A DNA stretch of 64,000 nt from assembly GCF_963422355.1 (NCBI RefSeq), contig NC_085085.1:11463985-11527984 (forward strand), given 5' to 3'. Position numbers and translations under genes: made by a program. The DNA is from Corticium candelabrum (Eukaryota; Porifera; Homoscleromorpha; Homosclerophorida; Plakinidae). How positions within the stretch are numbered: the stretch's first letter is position 1; each line of letters starts with the position of its first letter. Below are positions 31,996 through 44,500 of this stretch, piece after piece. The notes under the pieces are model-generated. The model searched no databases, was not told the DNA's origin, and saw only the letters and a list, made by a program, of their open reading frames with translations.

Positions 31996-32262
31996 GTGGC
32001 TTAATTGGTTAGAGTGTGCAATTGGAGATTGGCAACATCCGGGACCATTGGGTTAGAGTTCAGGGCGGAAGGGCCACATACATAAGTTCTCTTTAGCAAG
32101 GAACTAACATACAATTGCCTCAGTTCTGTCCAAGCAGCAAAGAAGAAGTGACATATAGAAAGTGACTACTGATAGTGTTTCGATTGTATGGTAGTATCAT
32201 AGAAAGTATCATGGCAAGTACTTAGCATCTGCAGTAACCTAGGCCTTAAGGGCTCTTGTAAC
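31996..32262 (+). mobile_element. tRNA-derived SINE
   Basis: The head GTGGCTTAATTGGTTAGAGTG resembles a tRNA A box, and GGGTTAGAGTTC about 45 bases later resembles a B box. A body follows with GCAAGGAACTAACATACAATTGCCTC, ending in a 3' tail of A-rich and (TATG)n repeat. A second copy on the other strand at 57625-57825 shares ACATCCGGGACCAT and the AAGGAACT...CACAATTGCCTC core. Two dispersed copies with conserved head and body and variable ends fit a SINE and not a tRNA gene. Confidence 0.7.
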
Positions 32263-32265
32263 AAA

Positions 32266-32351
32266 AAATGTATGTATGTATGTATGTATGTGTGTATGTA
32301 TGTGTGTATGTATGTATGTATGTAAGTATGTATGTATGTATGTGTGTGTGT

Positions 32352-32425
<74 letters not shown>

Positions 32426-32463
32426 GTGTGTGTGTATGTATGTATGTATGTATATATGTATGT
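32266..32463. repeat. (TATG)n and (GT)n compound microsatellite
   Basis: About 200 bases of ATGT, then GT, GC/GT and ATGT units at the 3' end of the SINE. It probably expanded from the SINE tail. Open frames of Val-Cys-Tyr on both strands come only from the repeat. Confidence 0.92.
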
Positions 32464-33052
32464 AATTATACCTTTGGGATAACGGGTTATACAAGAGTAA
32501 ATCCGTCTGTTTCTTTGTGCTGCACTTTATGAACAGTTCTAATAGTTGCATTTGCAACAACTAGAATGAGGAATTAAATATTAAATGTGCAGGAAATGCA
32601 TGTATCTAGGTGCAGAGAATATACTGGTGACACATTTACTAATAACAGAGTCATTTCACAAAAAACTATTTAGATGGTATTGTACACTTATTCTTAACTG
32701 AGCAAATGACATAATACGTTTTATAGCAGACTGTATGTATCAGACAATATATACAAGGGCATAGCTTATTACACTTTGGGGAGAATGCAGAAGAGCTTCT
32801 GGTTCAGTGCAAAAAATCTGCAACTAACTGATGGTTATCCATAATCACACGTTGAGAAATGTAGCGGCACACACATCTTGTTTCAGAAATACAGTGTTTA
32901 CATAACTGCAAGAATTAAAAACAAAGTGATAGATAAACGAAGTGATAGATGGCAACATCAATGATAATGTAACAGTACTGCTGGCTATGTCAAATATTAA
33001 TTAACTAAATCATCTTAGGTTGACCTGCTGTTCAATTGTCTACGTCGTTATT
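32464..33052. other. AT-rich spacer; no gene seen
   Basis: No conserved coding segment found. It may hold the 3' end of the MULE element, whose termini I could not define. Confidence 0.45.
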
Positions 33053-34830
33053 TTATGTCTCTGTTATGACTATTGTTACCACTTCCCAGCATTCTGGCAG
33101 CCTTTCTGTATACTTAATTTCAAAGAGTGAGGCCTTTTGCCTTGATTTTGATTGGGCTTTCTTAGTGGAATTACATAGCGGCTTTGTGTAACATTTTCTT
33201 TGGACTTGACGAGCATAGAACTTATGGGACGTCCAGCTGTGGTTTTTGTTTTGCTCTTGGATCCATACTTCCGTCTTCCAGCTGAGATTGCTTGCACTGG
33301 AATTCGTTTTCCTCTTTGAATGAAGACACCATGTCGACGTATGGAATGACCGCCAAATATCCATCCAAACTGATGTAGTGCGCTAGACAGTCGGCAATAG
33401 ATCTGACGCCTTGAAGACTTTCATATCGCATGACAAATTTTGCACACCATCTCTGAACTGCTGATCTTCAGAACCTAATTTTTCAATCATATCAGTTGTA
33501 ATTGCTCTGAGTTTGGATTTGAGTTCTTGAGATGCTGATGCCAATGAGTTTGCTGTAGATTGGACGTCCGAGTCTTCATTTAGGTCATTGCACTTTAGAT
33601 TGGTGTCCTGATCATCTGTATGTAGCAGAAATTTTGCTCTTAATGTGGTTAAATCATGCGAGTCGGACAGATTTGAGTCATTATCAGCATTGTCGTACGT
33701 TTCTTGATGAAGAGAAGCGTAGAAATTTATATCAGATTTGGCTTTTTCGCCTATTGCCAATTTAGCAATTCGGTGCCTAGCTGATGCATTTAGTGACGGA
33801 AAGCAGTTAACACTATCTATCTTGTATTTGGACACAACTGCTGCCTGATGGGCACATGGAGAGCCATTTTGCCCTCTCTTGCAGCTGCAAGTTCCAATGT
33901 GCATGTCCACAACATAACTGTCATCAGCAAACCCAGTTAAGCGTTTTCTGCTTTTTACACGGAAGATGCTATCGCCAAGACTTTCAATGGTACAATGTTG
34001 AACTGTCTCAGCACCCTGACCCAGAAATTTGGTGGCAACAAAGTGATCCATTCTACTGTTTGAGACATTGAGTAGCTTTCTCTGATAGTATAGTTCCATT
34101 GACTCTGTAATAAAGGCAAACATTTGAGTCAAATTGTATGCCTTTATTCTGCTGAAGACCAGATCCTTTACAATCTTGATGCCTGCTTCGGCGTAATTAT
34201 TGGTGTGGTTACCTCTAGTGAGATCAGCATGCCTGTAGCATCTAGCCCATTCACGCCTTCTCGGCCAGAGTGACTTCATGTGTTGAAGGAAAGGTGGGAA
34301 CCGAATAGAAATGTGATCGTTTTGAAGCTTAGTATACAGGCCATTTAGCTCATTTTCTGACTTCGAGTATACCAGACCTTTAATCATCTTTATCAAGGGC
34401 AGACAATTTTTTTTGAGGAATTCTGTTCTTTTCATCGTGTAACCACGTCCATCTTCTTTGTAGGAAATGGAATATGCATAAGAGGAGTCGGGATGGTTTC
34501 CAGCTGGATTGAAGAGCCTCTCGTTCAGCAGTGCTGTCATCTGTCATAAATAATGCAGGACCCACATGTACACCCCGACCATAGAATGCAGAGGTAGGCA
34601 AAACTCTTTTCAACATTTCAAGCTCCTCTTTGATAGTTTCTTGCTATTCGTCAGACACAATTATTACACCTAGTGGAATTAAACAGCAAGCATGGGTTGT
34701 CGAAATATTAAACATAGAATTTCCAAACTGATCTAATGTAGAGGTGGAATCACAGAACACGATTTCGCTTGATTGTTGTACCATTTCGTGAGCTCTTGCC
34801 ATTAGTTGAAAAAAAAGCATATTATGATCG
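33053..34830 (-). pseudogene. MULE-type transposase with SWIM zinc finger, frameshifted
   Basis: Reading on the minus strand from about 34820: FCDSTSTLDQFGNSMF (first catalytic Asp) and PLGVIIVSDE followed by a stop; then 34616-34380 with FMTDDSTAEREAL (second Asp) and LLLCIFHFLQRRWTWLH; then, in a new frame, 34540-33383 (385 codons) with NYAEAGIKIVKDLV and a SWIM finger (TCSCKRGQNGSPCAHQAAV, pattern C-x-C...C-x-H). C-terminal fragments in other frames (33431-33076) contain CQAISAGRRKYGSKSK-type basic sequence. The order DDE core then SWIM is standard for Mutator-like transposases. At least two frameshifts (near 34400 and 33400) and one stop make it inactive. Element ends were not found. Confidence 0.75.
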
Positions 34831-35270
34831 ACATGTGACTGCTGTTACTGCTTCCAGAAAAGAAAGATATGTTTTGGGAGAGCCTACACTAGATGCTAAA
34901 CATCAGTATCTGAACAAAATTGCAGCTGTGCTCGATCTCTAGTAACAGTGAGGTAAGACAGAAGTTGGTGAATGTTTTCAAATCTATTATGCTCCTGATG
35001 CTGAAAAAATGTCTCGTAAAACACTTAGGACTGTTGTGTGTAGGGCGGTACAAAAAAACTGATGGCATTACATCACAGGCTGTTTATCTCCATAATCCTA
35101 TCAACCATTATGAGGTGGTTCGTGCTATAGTAAAGTGACTTGAACAAGTAAAAATTGACACATTACTCGATCATATCTTCTCTTTCTTTCCATTTCATGT
35201 GTAAGAACCAGCAAGAATGAGGCCGATGATTATAACCTGGCAGTCATGTTTGCACGATCTGTCAAGGTAT
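34816..35270 (+). pseudogene. Unidentified broken coding segment
   Basis: The plus strand reads AYYDRHVTAVTASRKERYVLGEP to about 34940, then, in shifted frames, CFQIYYAPDAEKMSRKTLR (about 34960-35030) and DGITSQAVYLHNPINHYEVV (about 35055-35125), then EADDYNLAVMFARSVKV (about 35220-35265). The composition is protein-like, but stops and frame changes break it. I do not recognise the family. It abuts the MULE on the opposite strand and could be part of the same or another mobile element. Confidence 0.3.
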
Positions 35271-38200
35271 TCTATATTATGAGGTCCAACAGCTATGCTG
35301 GTTTAGATATAGTCAATCTTCTTTTATTTCATAGCAGTAATACAAACAAATTTTCTTTCAATAATAGCTAGTTCACATTTATGTTTCTCTTTTAGCTAAT
35401 ACCAAGATTATTATTATTCAACCAATAAGACAAATGATTAATTGTGTTGAAATTAAGTCACAATTAATGAATGCATGACTTTCATGTACATTAGCGATAT
35501 GCTAGCTCCTGCTATAAGTATGTTGATCTGAGGTCAACTATCCCATTCTTTCAATATATTTCTTTACTTTCTTAAAGAATTTCAAAAAAGAATGCAAATA
35601 AAGTACGGAAAACATTTCAAAAAATGAGAAAGATGTGGGTTGCTGTACAAAAAGAATAGAAACAAGACCATGTAGGGTGTGCTGTGACATCTTTCATGAA
35701 TTCACTCAGAATGAGCAATACATCATCCCTACATTGCAATATTTCTAGACATTATGTGTTTATACCCTAGAAGATGGTGCAATGTAGGGATGATGTATTG
35801 CTCATGCTGAGTGAATTCATAAAAGATGTCACATCTATTCTTTTTCGCACAGCAACCCTACATCTTTCTCATTTCTTGAAAACGTTTTTCGTACTTTACT
35901 AATTACGCATAGGTAGGTAACATAACACTAACATACCACATGCCACAGTCAACGTTATATCGTTAGATCTAGCGTAGTGATCAGCTAGCTATATAGAAGA
36001 TGATCGTCATATGATGGACAACCAACTAAATTTAAATGTTCTCATTTAATTAATTAACTACTTTTACGGTATCTCTAGGTGCCTCGAGTTGGTGAGTAAC
36101 ACGTCCAACAGAGTTTTTTGACCGTCTACTGACAAAAGGATGGAGCGACGGAACTTTGTGAGGATTTTTCTTTGCCGTTTGGTCACTTGTACGAATTGTT
36201 CCTATACTGATCTGTAGTCGGACACGGAAACGATATTTTGAAGTAGGTCTTATAATGAAACGTGGTCGTGGAGAGAAGAAATTTGAGGTTCGCGTGTACA
36301 GATACCGCGAGAGCTGCCACATAGAACCACGCCCCTTTCTGTTGTGCGACCCGGATTAGAATCCTCGCTGCGATCGGCAGTAGGTAACTCCTACCTGTTC
36401 TGTTGGTTAGTCTAGTCTACAAGATTGAAGTCCGGACTATCGAAAGGATCATGTCTGGGTAAAACCTGTAGAACAAAACCACAACACATCCACATCGTCA
36501 CCTCTGGTGGGGACCGCAACAATTACCGAAGCTATAGCTTCTTCTTATTTCGGTGCAAATGTCAAAAGAAAAAAGCTTCGTTGTCCTTGACGACGACTCG
36601 TCGTGTTGTTCAGCGGCAGCTGGAAGGCCATGTCAGAGCCGTGTGTTACCCTCGGAGTCCAGGCGTCGAAGAGCCAAGGTGGGACCGTACCGTACGTACT
36701 GTACCGTACGTACCGTACCGTTATTTCAGTGGCAGTTACAGAGTAATGTTGTTTACCCAAAATAATCGGTATTAGCAACTGCGTTTATAGTGGCTGGTGT
36801 AACGTATTTGCAACTTTGAGGAAAGCTGCTTTGTAGTTGTGTTTCATGCGAAGAACTTTAGTAATGATTACAGTACCGCACGATCATAACTTAACCTTTC
36901 TTGGTTTATGCAGTTAAAGTTATTTTATTAATTAGCCATTTATTAAGTAACTCTTGTTTAGGCTGACGGACGCTTGTCAAGTTAATATCAAAAGTGACCG
37001 CATTATAATAGTGAGCGAAGTACATGCCAGAGTTATACGAAAGATATTATGATAAGAGTCACTCTTGTGCAGAGGTGCAACTTGTTTTGTTTACGTCCTA
37101 AGCACGACGGTCATTCAATATTTTCGTCAGTAGCATTCCTATATACTGTACATGTCAGCCGATTTGTCGTCCAAAATTAATTAATGTGAGACAACTTTGT
37201 CGTTGTGAAAGGGACCGTCGACGTTAGAAATTAACGACCACAACGATTTGCTGAATTCCGGAGGAACAAGTTTAATCGCACCATCCAAAGCAATCTGTCA
37301 CAAACGTATTGACGCAATGGAATTACTAAAAAAAGAAAAAGAAGCTTTTACCATTAGGTCGCCCGTTTTAATTAAAGCAACCGAAAAATTGCACGATCGT
37401 CCAAAATCAAATTGCGTTGTGAGTTGAAGCGCAATCTTATTGACTCTCTTGAGTTTTGGAAATTGTTCGTCTTTCAAAAATATCTCATTTGAAGCTTGCA
37501 AATTCGACACTTTGCTTAAAAATTAAGCCGACGGTGGGATATCTGCACTAATGATAATAATACCCAATGTGCACATGTAGCATATGCTCATATCGTTTCT
37601 CCTTATTATTGCAGAGAACGAACGGTTCAGCGGATCACGTTGCATGAGATGCTGTATGTAGTAATATTTTTTCCTGTAGTTTGGTATTGTTGTTTGGTTA
37701 AAGTGAAGTTTAAAATGATTGAACGTAACGCCAGATGGTGTCAAGAATAAATTATTTCTCAGGCGCGGTTATTGGCAATCTATTGCACCGCAATATCAAT
37801 CTTTTCTTTCACACTCTCATTATAGGTGATCAGATCCACACATATGTGTACGCAATTAACCGCTATATTGCCATCTGTTGAGCGTACTCTAGTTTATTGG
37901 AAGGCACTCAAGTCTTGATGAGACTGAGTGTCAATGGTAGGTGGATATTGGAAAATATCGCTTTCGAAGGAATCTGTTTTAAAACGTTTAGGAATAACCT
38001 CCGGCTCGATCTACTCTCCAGTGACTCTCGATATAGATCGCTAGATGTAAGCTCATTTTACGTTACCCACGCGACCACAAATCTTTCAATTAAAATTATC
38101 TTTAAAGACAGCGAGTTAGGATGCTGTGCTGTCTCTCTACGAGTTTCTATAGACATTCTAGTGTTGTAATGTGCAATAGAGTAAGAACGGGAGCCATATA

Positions 38201-38582
38201 GCAATACTAGTCAGAATCAAGACGAATCCATAGCACTAATTCCAGCATGAGAACACATCCACACCCACACGCCTACGCACAACCACACGCACACACAGAC
38301 ACAGCCTTCTCGATATATACAATAGCTGTGGCGTTCTTTCATTTCATTCGAGGTCTACATGAAGTTCAATCTATTTCAATACTGTATAGCATTGATAACA
38401 CGCAAATCACACATTCAGCGAGCGTACTAAAAAACCAAAGTCCACTAAATCAGTCATAAGATAAGTTCTTACTAACGTCTATAGCTATAATTGGTCAGCA
38501 ATACACATACGACAATATCAATGCATAAACATGCAACTGCAATAAGAGTCAAGAACAGTTAACAATCACGTTCCTTCCTTGT
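35271..38582. other. Spacer before Rhs copy 3 with MITE and short repeats; no gene seen
   Basis: Apart from the palindromic MITE at 35597-35902, it holds a run of nested GTACCGTACGTAC palindromes at about 36685-36720. The last 170 bases (38410-38582, GCGTACTAAAA, AGCAATACAC, ATCAATGCAT) are homologous to the 3' flank of Rhs copy 4. Confidence 0.5.
35597..35902. mobile_element. Palindromic MITE (about 306 bp)
   Basis: Arms 35597-35740 and 35777-35902 are reverse complements (AAAGTACG..., AATGAGAAAGATGT..., GAATTCACTCAGAATGAGCAATACATCATCCCTACATTGCA), with a central spacer of about 36 bases. The left arm has an extra 20-odd bases near 35665-35690. It has no coding capacity, which fits a foldback MITE. 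Confidence 0.8.
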
Positions 38583-41500
38583 TTAGAGGTGCCGCTTCCA
38601 AGTTTCGGGAGCTTCCGCGTGCACTCGTATCTGCAAATGCATGAGTTGCGCTTTGTGCATGAAGAAGAAGTCGGCACTCGCCTGGGACTGAAAGTATACT
38701 GCATGCGTATGAGCATTGAAAGTCACCGTGAAGTGTCTATCAAAACCCAAAATCGTTCGATCTATGTCCGTTCGAACATCAATCGTTGCTTGTGCATAGT
38801 AGTCGGGTCTTTTGGAGCCGCCAAAAAACGTCGTCATCTTCTCGAATTCATGTCCGGCGTTGTTAATGAGAGGAACTTTCCTGGTGCCCCACTTGTTGAT
38901 AGCAGTCAAAAAGTTGTGTCTGTTTGTCTGCTTATCCAACTTCTGCACGATGGCATTCCTAAATACTTTCCAAGCCCCCTGTAAAGTGTCTTTCGAGATA
39001 TCACCGAAGTGTCCTTTGATGGCATCTAGTGCTGCTGCGTTGATGGCACCTTCCACAGCTTTCGTTGTTAAGCCATGAATATCGAGCATCAAGTAAGGAA
39101 TGTTGTTGTATGAACAAGTAAACACGTTGGACAGTTTCCTTTTTATGATCCGGCCTGCCACTTTCTTTGCAACATCTGTAACGACTTTCAAGGCTGTCTT
39201 AAGTGCGTCTTCTTCCGCATGGACGGCGACTTCTGCGCCTTCGGCTGCAGCACCAAGAAATTCCGCAGCACTTTTGGCTCCTTTTAGTATAGATCCCACA
39301 CCAGTCGTAGCCAAATTTATAATACCGTCTTTGAGAATGTCGCCCCAGCTCTCTCCCATGATTTTACCGTTGATAATAGTCCAAACAAATTCGATCCATA
39401 AATTGCCCGTCATTTCGGCAATTTCGTCGATGACTGCTGTCAGAATGTCATCTAGAATGGGAAATTTGCGCAAAAACTTGACGACGTCGTCGATGATATG
39501 AACTATAAATTTACCGATTTCTTCTGCAATGTGAGCAAGTAAGTGAAAAAGGCTGCTGAATAGGTGTCCTAGCCACGAAAGGAATCCATATCCGCTAGGG
39601 TCAGATCCACTTAACGGATTGAACCTTCCGTATGCGTACGAATTGTATCCGACCAGGCTGTACGAATTGTCGTTGGTTGGATCTGGTGTAGAAAACGTGC
39701 AGTGAGTGCTGTCATACAGTCTTCCTTGCATATGAATGAGGTCACCTCCGATGTCTAACAGCTGCTCATGTCCATCGTAACCTTGCTGGTCTGTGTGTTG
39801 GTAACGAGACAACAGATTGTTAGCTTCATCGAGAGACAAAAATGTTACATTCTGAACTGTTTCGTCGCGGCGTTTCAGCGGTAGCCAAGTGAGAGGGGAT
39901 CTGGGAGATCCGCAAACATCAAAACTGTATTCTTGTACGACCTTTCCAGACTCATCAGTGACAAGAGACAGAGACCCCTTGACATCAGTATACGGGTACA
40001 CAACATACAATTGATCATATCCTCCTCGAATATCTGTAACGTTGCCATGAGAATCGTTAACCACCTTTACGGTGCCGTTAATGATCCTGACTACAACTGC
40101 GTACGTTTCAATGTAATGTTTCTGCACAGTAGAGGGTTTCAGGACCGGATCGCGTGTCGTCTCTTCGTGGTAGAGATCGTCGACGTACATGGTAGTGCGG
40201 TACGTGCGCAGAGTGACGTTAGACGAGTTACCTTCTTGTGTAACGTTCAACCGCACTCTATCACGACGTCCTATTAGTTTGCCTGTCAATGTATAGTCAA
40301 ATATCGTAGTGAATGGACCACGCGTTATGTTTACAGGTTTGTTCATCGAATTATATCGGATGGAAGTTCCATTGCCAGAAACTCGATTTCCGTTGGCATC
40401 GTATTCAAACTCGTATAATAAAGAAGTATTGCTACTTTTTCTGACTTGTTTGATTGCATGTGGATGGTCAGAAGAATAATGAAATTCTCCGACGTCGCTC
40501 TTGTAGATCAAATTGCTGTTGTCGTCGTATCGAAACTCTTGCACAAATGGCGTTCCAGAGCCTTGTAGTGATGCTTTAATAATTCTGTTAAGCTCATCGT
40601 ATTCAAAACTCTCCTGCAAACCCTTTGTACCGTCCACTCGTTCAATGACGTTCTCTGCGTCATCGAGTGTGTACTTGATATCTTGCACGGTCACCTTATT
40701 CCCGTAAGTACGTATGGAAAGCAAAGTGTGAGACAACGCATCGTAACCATATTCCGTCACTAAACCATTTCCTCTTTGTTCTTTAGTTACTTGGCCATTC
40801 GAATTGAATTCAAGTGCTTGCCACTGAACTCTTCCCATCATGTCCACTACTTTTGTAACTCGATTGTTGTCATCATACATCGGGGTGAACGAAAACCCTG
40901 TTGGATAAACAATGCGAGTCAGTCTGCCAGTAGAATCGTAATCATATTTAAGTGTCGAATTGTACCAACACCCATTTGCAGATGATTTTGGCAAATCCAA
41001 TTCCGGCAATTGAAACTTTTTGTCAACTTGAATAAGTAGTCCTTTTAAATCATACGTGTAGTTTAGACAGTATTTGACATCACTGTTAACGGAATACTCT
41101 GCTACAAGTTTGTCTGGAAATTGTTTGCTGTAATTGTAGTAGTGACTGCCTTCCGCGCTATGTGCTGCCATAGCTCTGCCGCGTGCATCCCATTCAAAAG
41201 TTACATTATTTCCGTTTGGATCTTTCTGCCAAATAAGACGTCCCCTGCTGTCATGACCGTATTCATACCTTACACAATTAGTGTTACCATCTTTACAACG
41301 TCCCCTATCAGGATGAATAATAGCTTGCTTGTATCCACCTTCGTCGTACGCGGTACGAAGAAGCCAATCAAAGTCTTTGTCGTTGATATGACCTTGAACA
41401 CCCAAGAGATTACCGTCAGGATCGTACCAATAACGAAGTTGCTCTTGCATCTCACCAACTACCTCCACCACTAAATCTGCAGCGTTTGTTACATGTTTCT

Positions 41501-44500
41501 TTTTTCTGCCAAGAGGATCTATGAATGTTATATTAGAGCCAACAGTTTGAATGTTGACTTTCCGGCTAGGAAAAAGAGAGTTCGTCACACTGACTACTCG
41601 TCCATATTCATCTCTTCCATAATCAAGCGTTATTACAGATTCTGTCGTGGTTGTGTGAGGCAACGATAAGGTTTTGGGTTTACCAAACTTGTCATATTCT
41701 GTAGATTCTGTAATAATTTGATTGTCATTTTTTAAGGTTTTGCTTACTCCTACGCGTCTACCGTGTCGATCAAAATACTGATAAGATGGTGGACCAATGA
41801 TAGGCTGAATTACTTTGACATAAACAGCATTAGAAAATGCAGCGCACGAGACTGTATTTGCCAATGGCTTGTTATTGTATTGTGTCGCCAGGTGGCTATC
41901 ACAGTACATCAGAGACGTATTAACCCCTTGTCCTTGAGATGAGACGGCTTGCAATTCTCTCATAAGAGTATCATATTGATGAATAATAATATCACCGCTG
42001 TCTCCAGTTTCTCTTAGAATTTGACCTGCTGCTCCATGAGCCCAATACTGACAAAATCCAATAACGTCGCAATACTTGACTTGAAATCGTCCACTTGTAT
42101 CATACCCCATATTCACTATTTGAGGTTTGCTTTCTCCCGATGCCAAAGATTCCACACGAACAACATTGCCTCTTGAGTCACGAGTCGACGTAGTGACAAT
42201 TTCGTACGGTGTACCGGCAAGCAGTGTTTCTGACGTGATGGTGCCTGTCTCTATGTCAAATGTCCGTTTGGCTTCCTTTTTATAGACGATCCATTGACGT
42301 CCAGTTCGATCAGTATGTCTATGGGAAGAAACAAGTAAGTCATTTGGAAGATTTTCCCACGCTACTTGAGATGTTTCTATGATTTCTTCCGGCAAGCCAA
42401 TGAGCCATTTCGATGCATCATTGCGATATTTTGTTGTAGTTGTTTTTTCATAAATTCCGTACACGTCTGAAGAAGTGTAGTTTGTGTCGATTGGATTGCC
42501 AAAACCATCGAAAGCAGTCTCTCTCCTTTCTGACCTAACCAGTTGACCAGTTTCTGAGTTGCTAACTTGCGACTGTTGCACAACTTCGTATGCAAGAATA
42601 GCGTCGGTTGTTATCGGTTGTAGCTGAATGTCTTTCACACTCCACGTGTTGTTCTGGTCTCCAAGCAAAACGCCACTTTGAGAAAAGGTGCGCAATCGTT
42701 CAGGCAACCGTTTCTTCCTCCGAGTAAAGTCCTGACTAAAATCTGTTGTCTGACTTATTCCCGTAACCGACTGCGTGCTAGTGATCTGAGCAAATCCCAA
42801 GCTGCCGTAACCTCGCGTGTGCACAGCAAAACCGGCGTAAAAATGTGTTACAGAAGACGTGCCACCCGAACCGTCATCGTGATCGATAGATTGAACTAAG
42901 TAACGATGTGATACAGGCAAAGCAACGTATGGACCTTTTACCACTGAAACGCCATGTGCTGGAGTTTTAGAGTAAACAGATAAACTGGTCATGGGTTCAT
43001 ACTTCAGCGATGTCCACGATCCAAAACCATTTTGCAATTTTGTCAATTTATCCAAAGGAGACCGTCCCTGGCTCGGCACCACGTACAGCTTGCTATAAAA
43101 GGGATCGTTCTTACAAGTGTAGAAATGAAGATGAAAAGCTCCAATGTCGACACGACCGTCTCCGGTCACATCGGCAACAAACGGTTCATTTACATCAGTG
43201 CTAGATGCAGACTCCACGCCTGAAGAAAGCCTAATTTCCTCAAGAGAACTAAACTCAAACTTTTTAGGTAAAGAGTAAGCAACGTAAACAAGGAAACGAT
43301 CTTGCTGCTTGCCAGGTGTGCGGATTGCTACAAAATCACCTCTACCGTCACCGTTCATGTCAAAAATATATTGTTGAGCTACCTCCGATCCCCAACCAAA
43401 CGGCAATACTGATATGACTTTTGAAATTGCAGGAGTAAACTTTCCATCACCTGTACTTCTGGATATCCAAGCTGACCATCCCGTATTATCAATACTGGAC
43501 ACGACGAGATCCAAAGTTCCTCCACCTAAGTTGGCAATTTGAATCGAGTGATTGCCTTCTGTGCCAACATTGTCGCTTGAAAGGATTTGCTGTTTCAATG
43601 GTTCGTACAAACCGTTTCTTTGAGACTTGGAAACAAAAGTCATAATACCGCGTGGCCCTGCATATACAGCTATAAGATCAGGTGAACCATCACCGGTAAC
43701 GTCTTGATAAAGCAGTTCGTATTTGTCAGCAGAGCCAATTATAGAATCAAGATGCGAAATCATATTTGTTCTGTTTATAAAGAAGCCATTTCCATCTCCC
43801 ATCGCGGTCATGACTTTCCATCCGTTGCTCCCTCCACACGCAATCAGTAAGTCTAGCTTAAAATCAGGAATGACGTCTTGTAGGATGACGTCACATTTTA
43901 GTGCTGAAGCATTACCTAAGAAATCGATTGCTTGGTTGACATGGCTGTATTGAACGGCATCATAAAAACCTCCTCCACGTCCCTTAGCAGTCACCGTTGT
44001 TATGTATACCTCACTTCCGTCTATCGTAGGACGCCACTGAGGCTTTGCCTTGGAATCGACGATCAAAACGGCCATCACATCGGGAATGCCATCTCCAGAG
44101 AAGTCGTTCATAAAAACAGAAAAAGTTGCATTCTTTTCATCTACGACTACGGACATAAAATGGTAAAACTCAGTCCATTCAGTTCCCGATGAAATTAGGT
44201 CTATTTGTATAGCAGGCTTAAAAGAGCCATCTCCATTGCTTAGGTATGTCTGCATAAGAAAGCCATTTGCATTCCAGGTTGTCACTACTACGTCTGCTTT
44301 AGCGTCTCCATTTACATCTACGGTCAGCCTTTTTGTCAATGTAGGGTAGAATAGCTTTGTGCCTTTGCTTTCTTGGCAGTTCACCTCATAATACCAACTA
44401 GACGGAACCGTCATAGAGTTAGTTTTTAAAGTATCATTTTGAAGAGGAGAAATTCCTAAACCGCCGTCATAAGAAAACTTTATGGGAAGTTGGCAAACGG

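Noticed and set aside
31998..32065. A tRNA gene
   Set aside because: A and B box-like motifs are present, but no cloverleaf can be made and the sequence continues as a SINE with a second dispersed copy.
36345..36400. tRNA-like T arm (GGATTAGAATCC)
   Set aside because: No matching A box, anticodon stem or acceptor stem found nearby.
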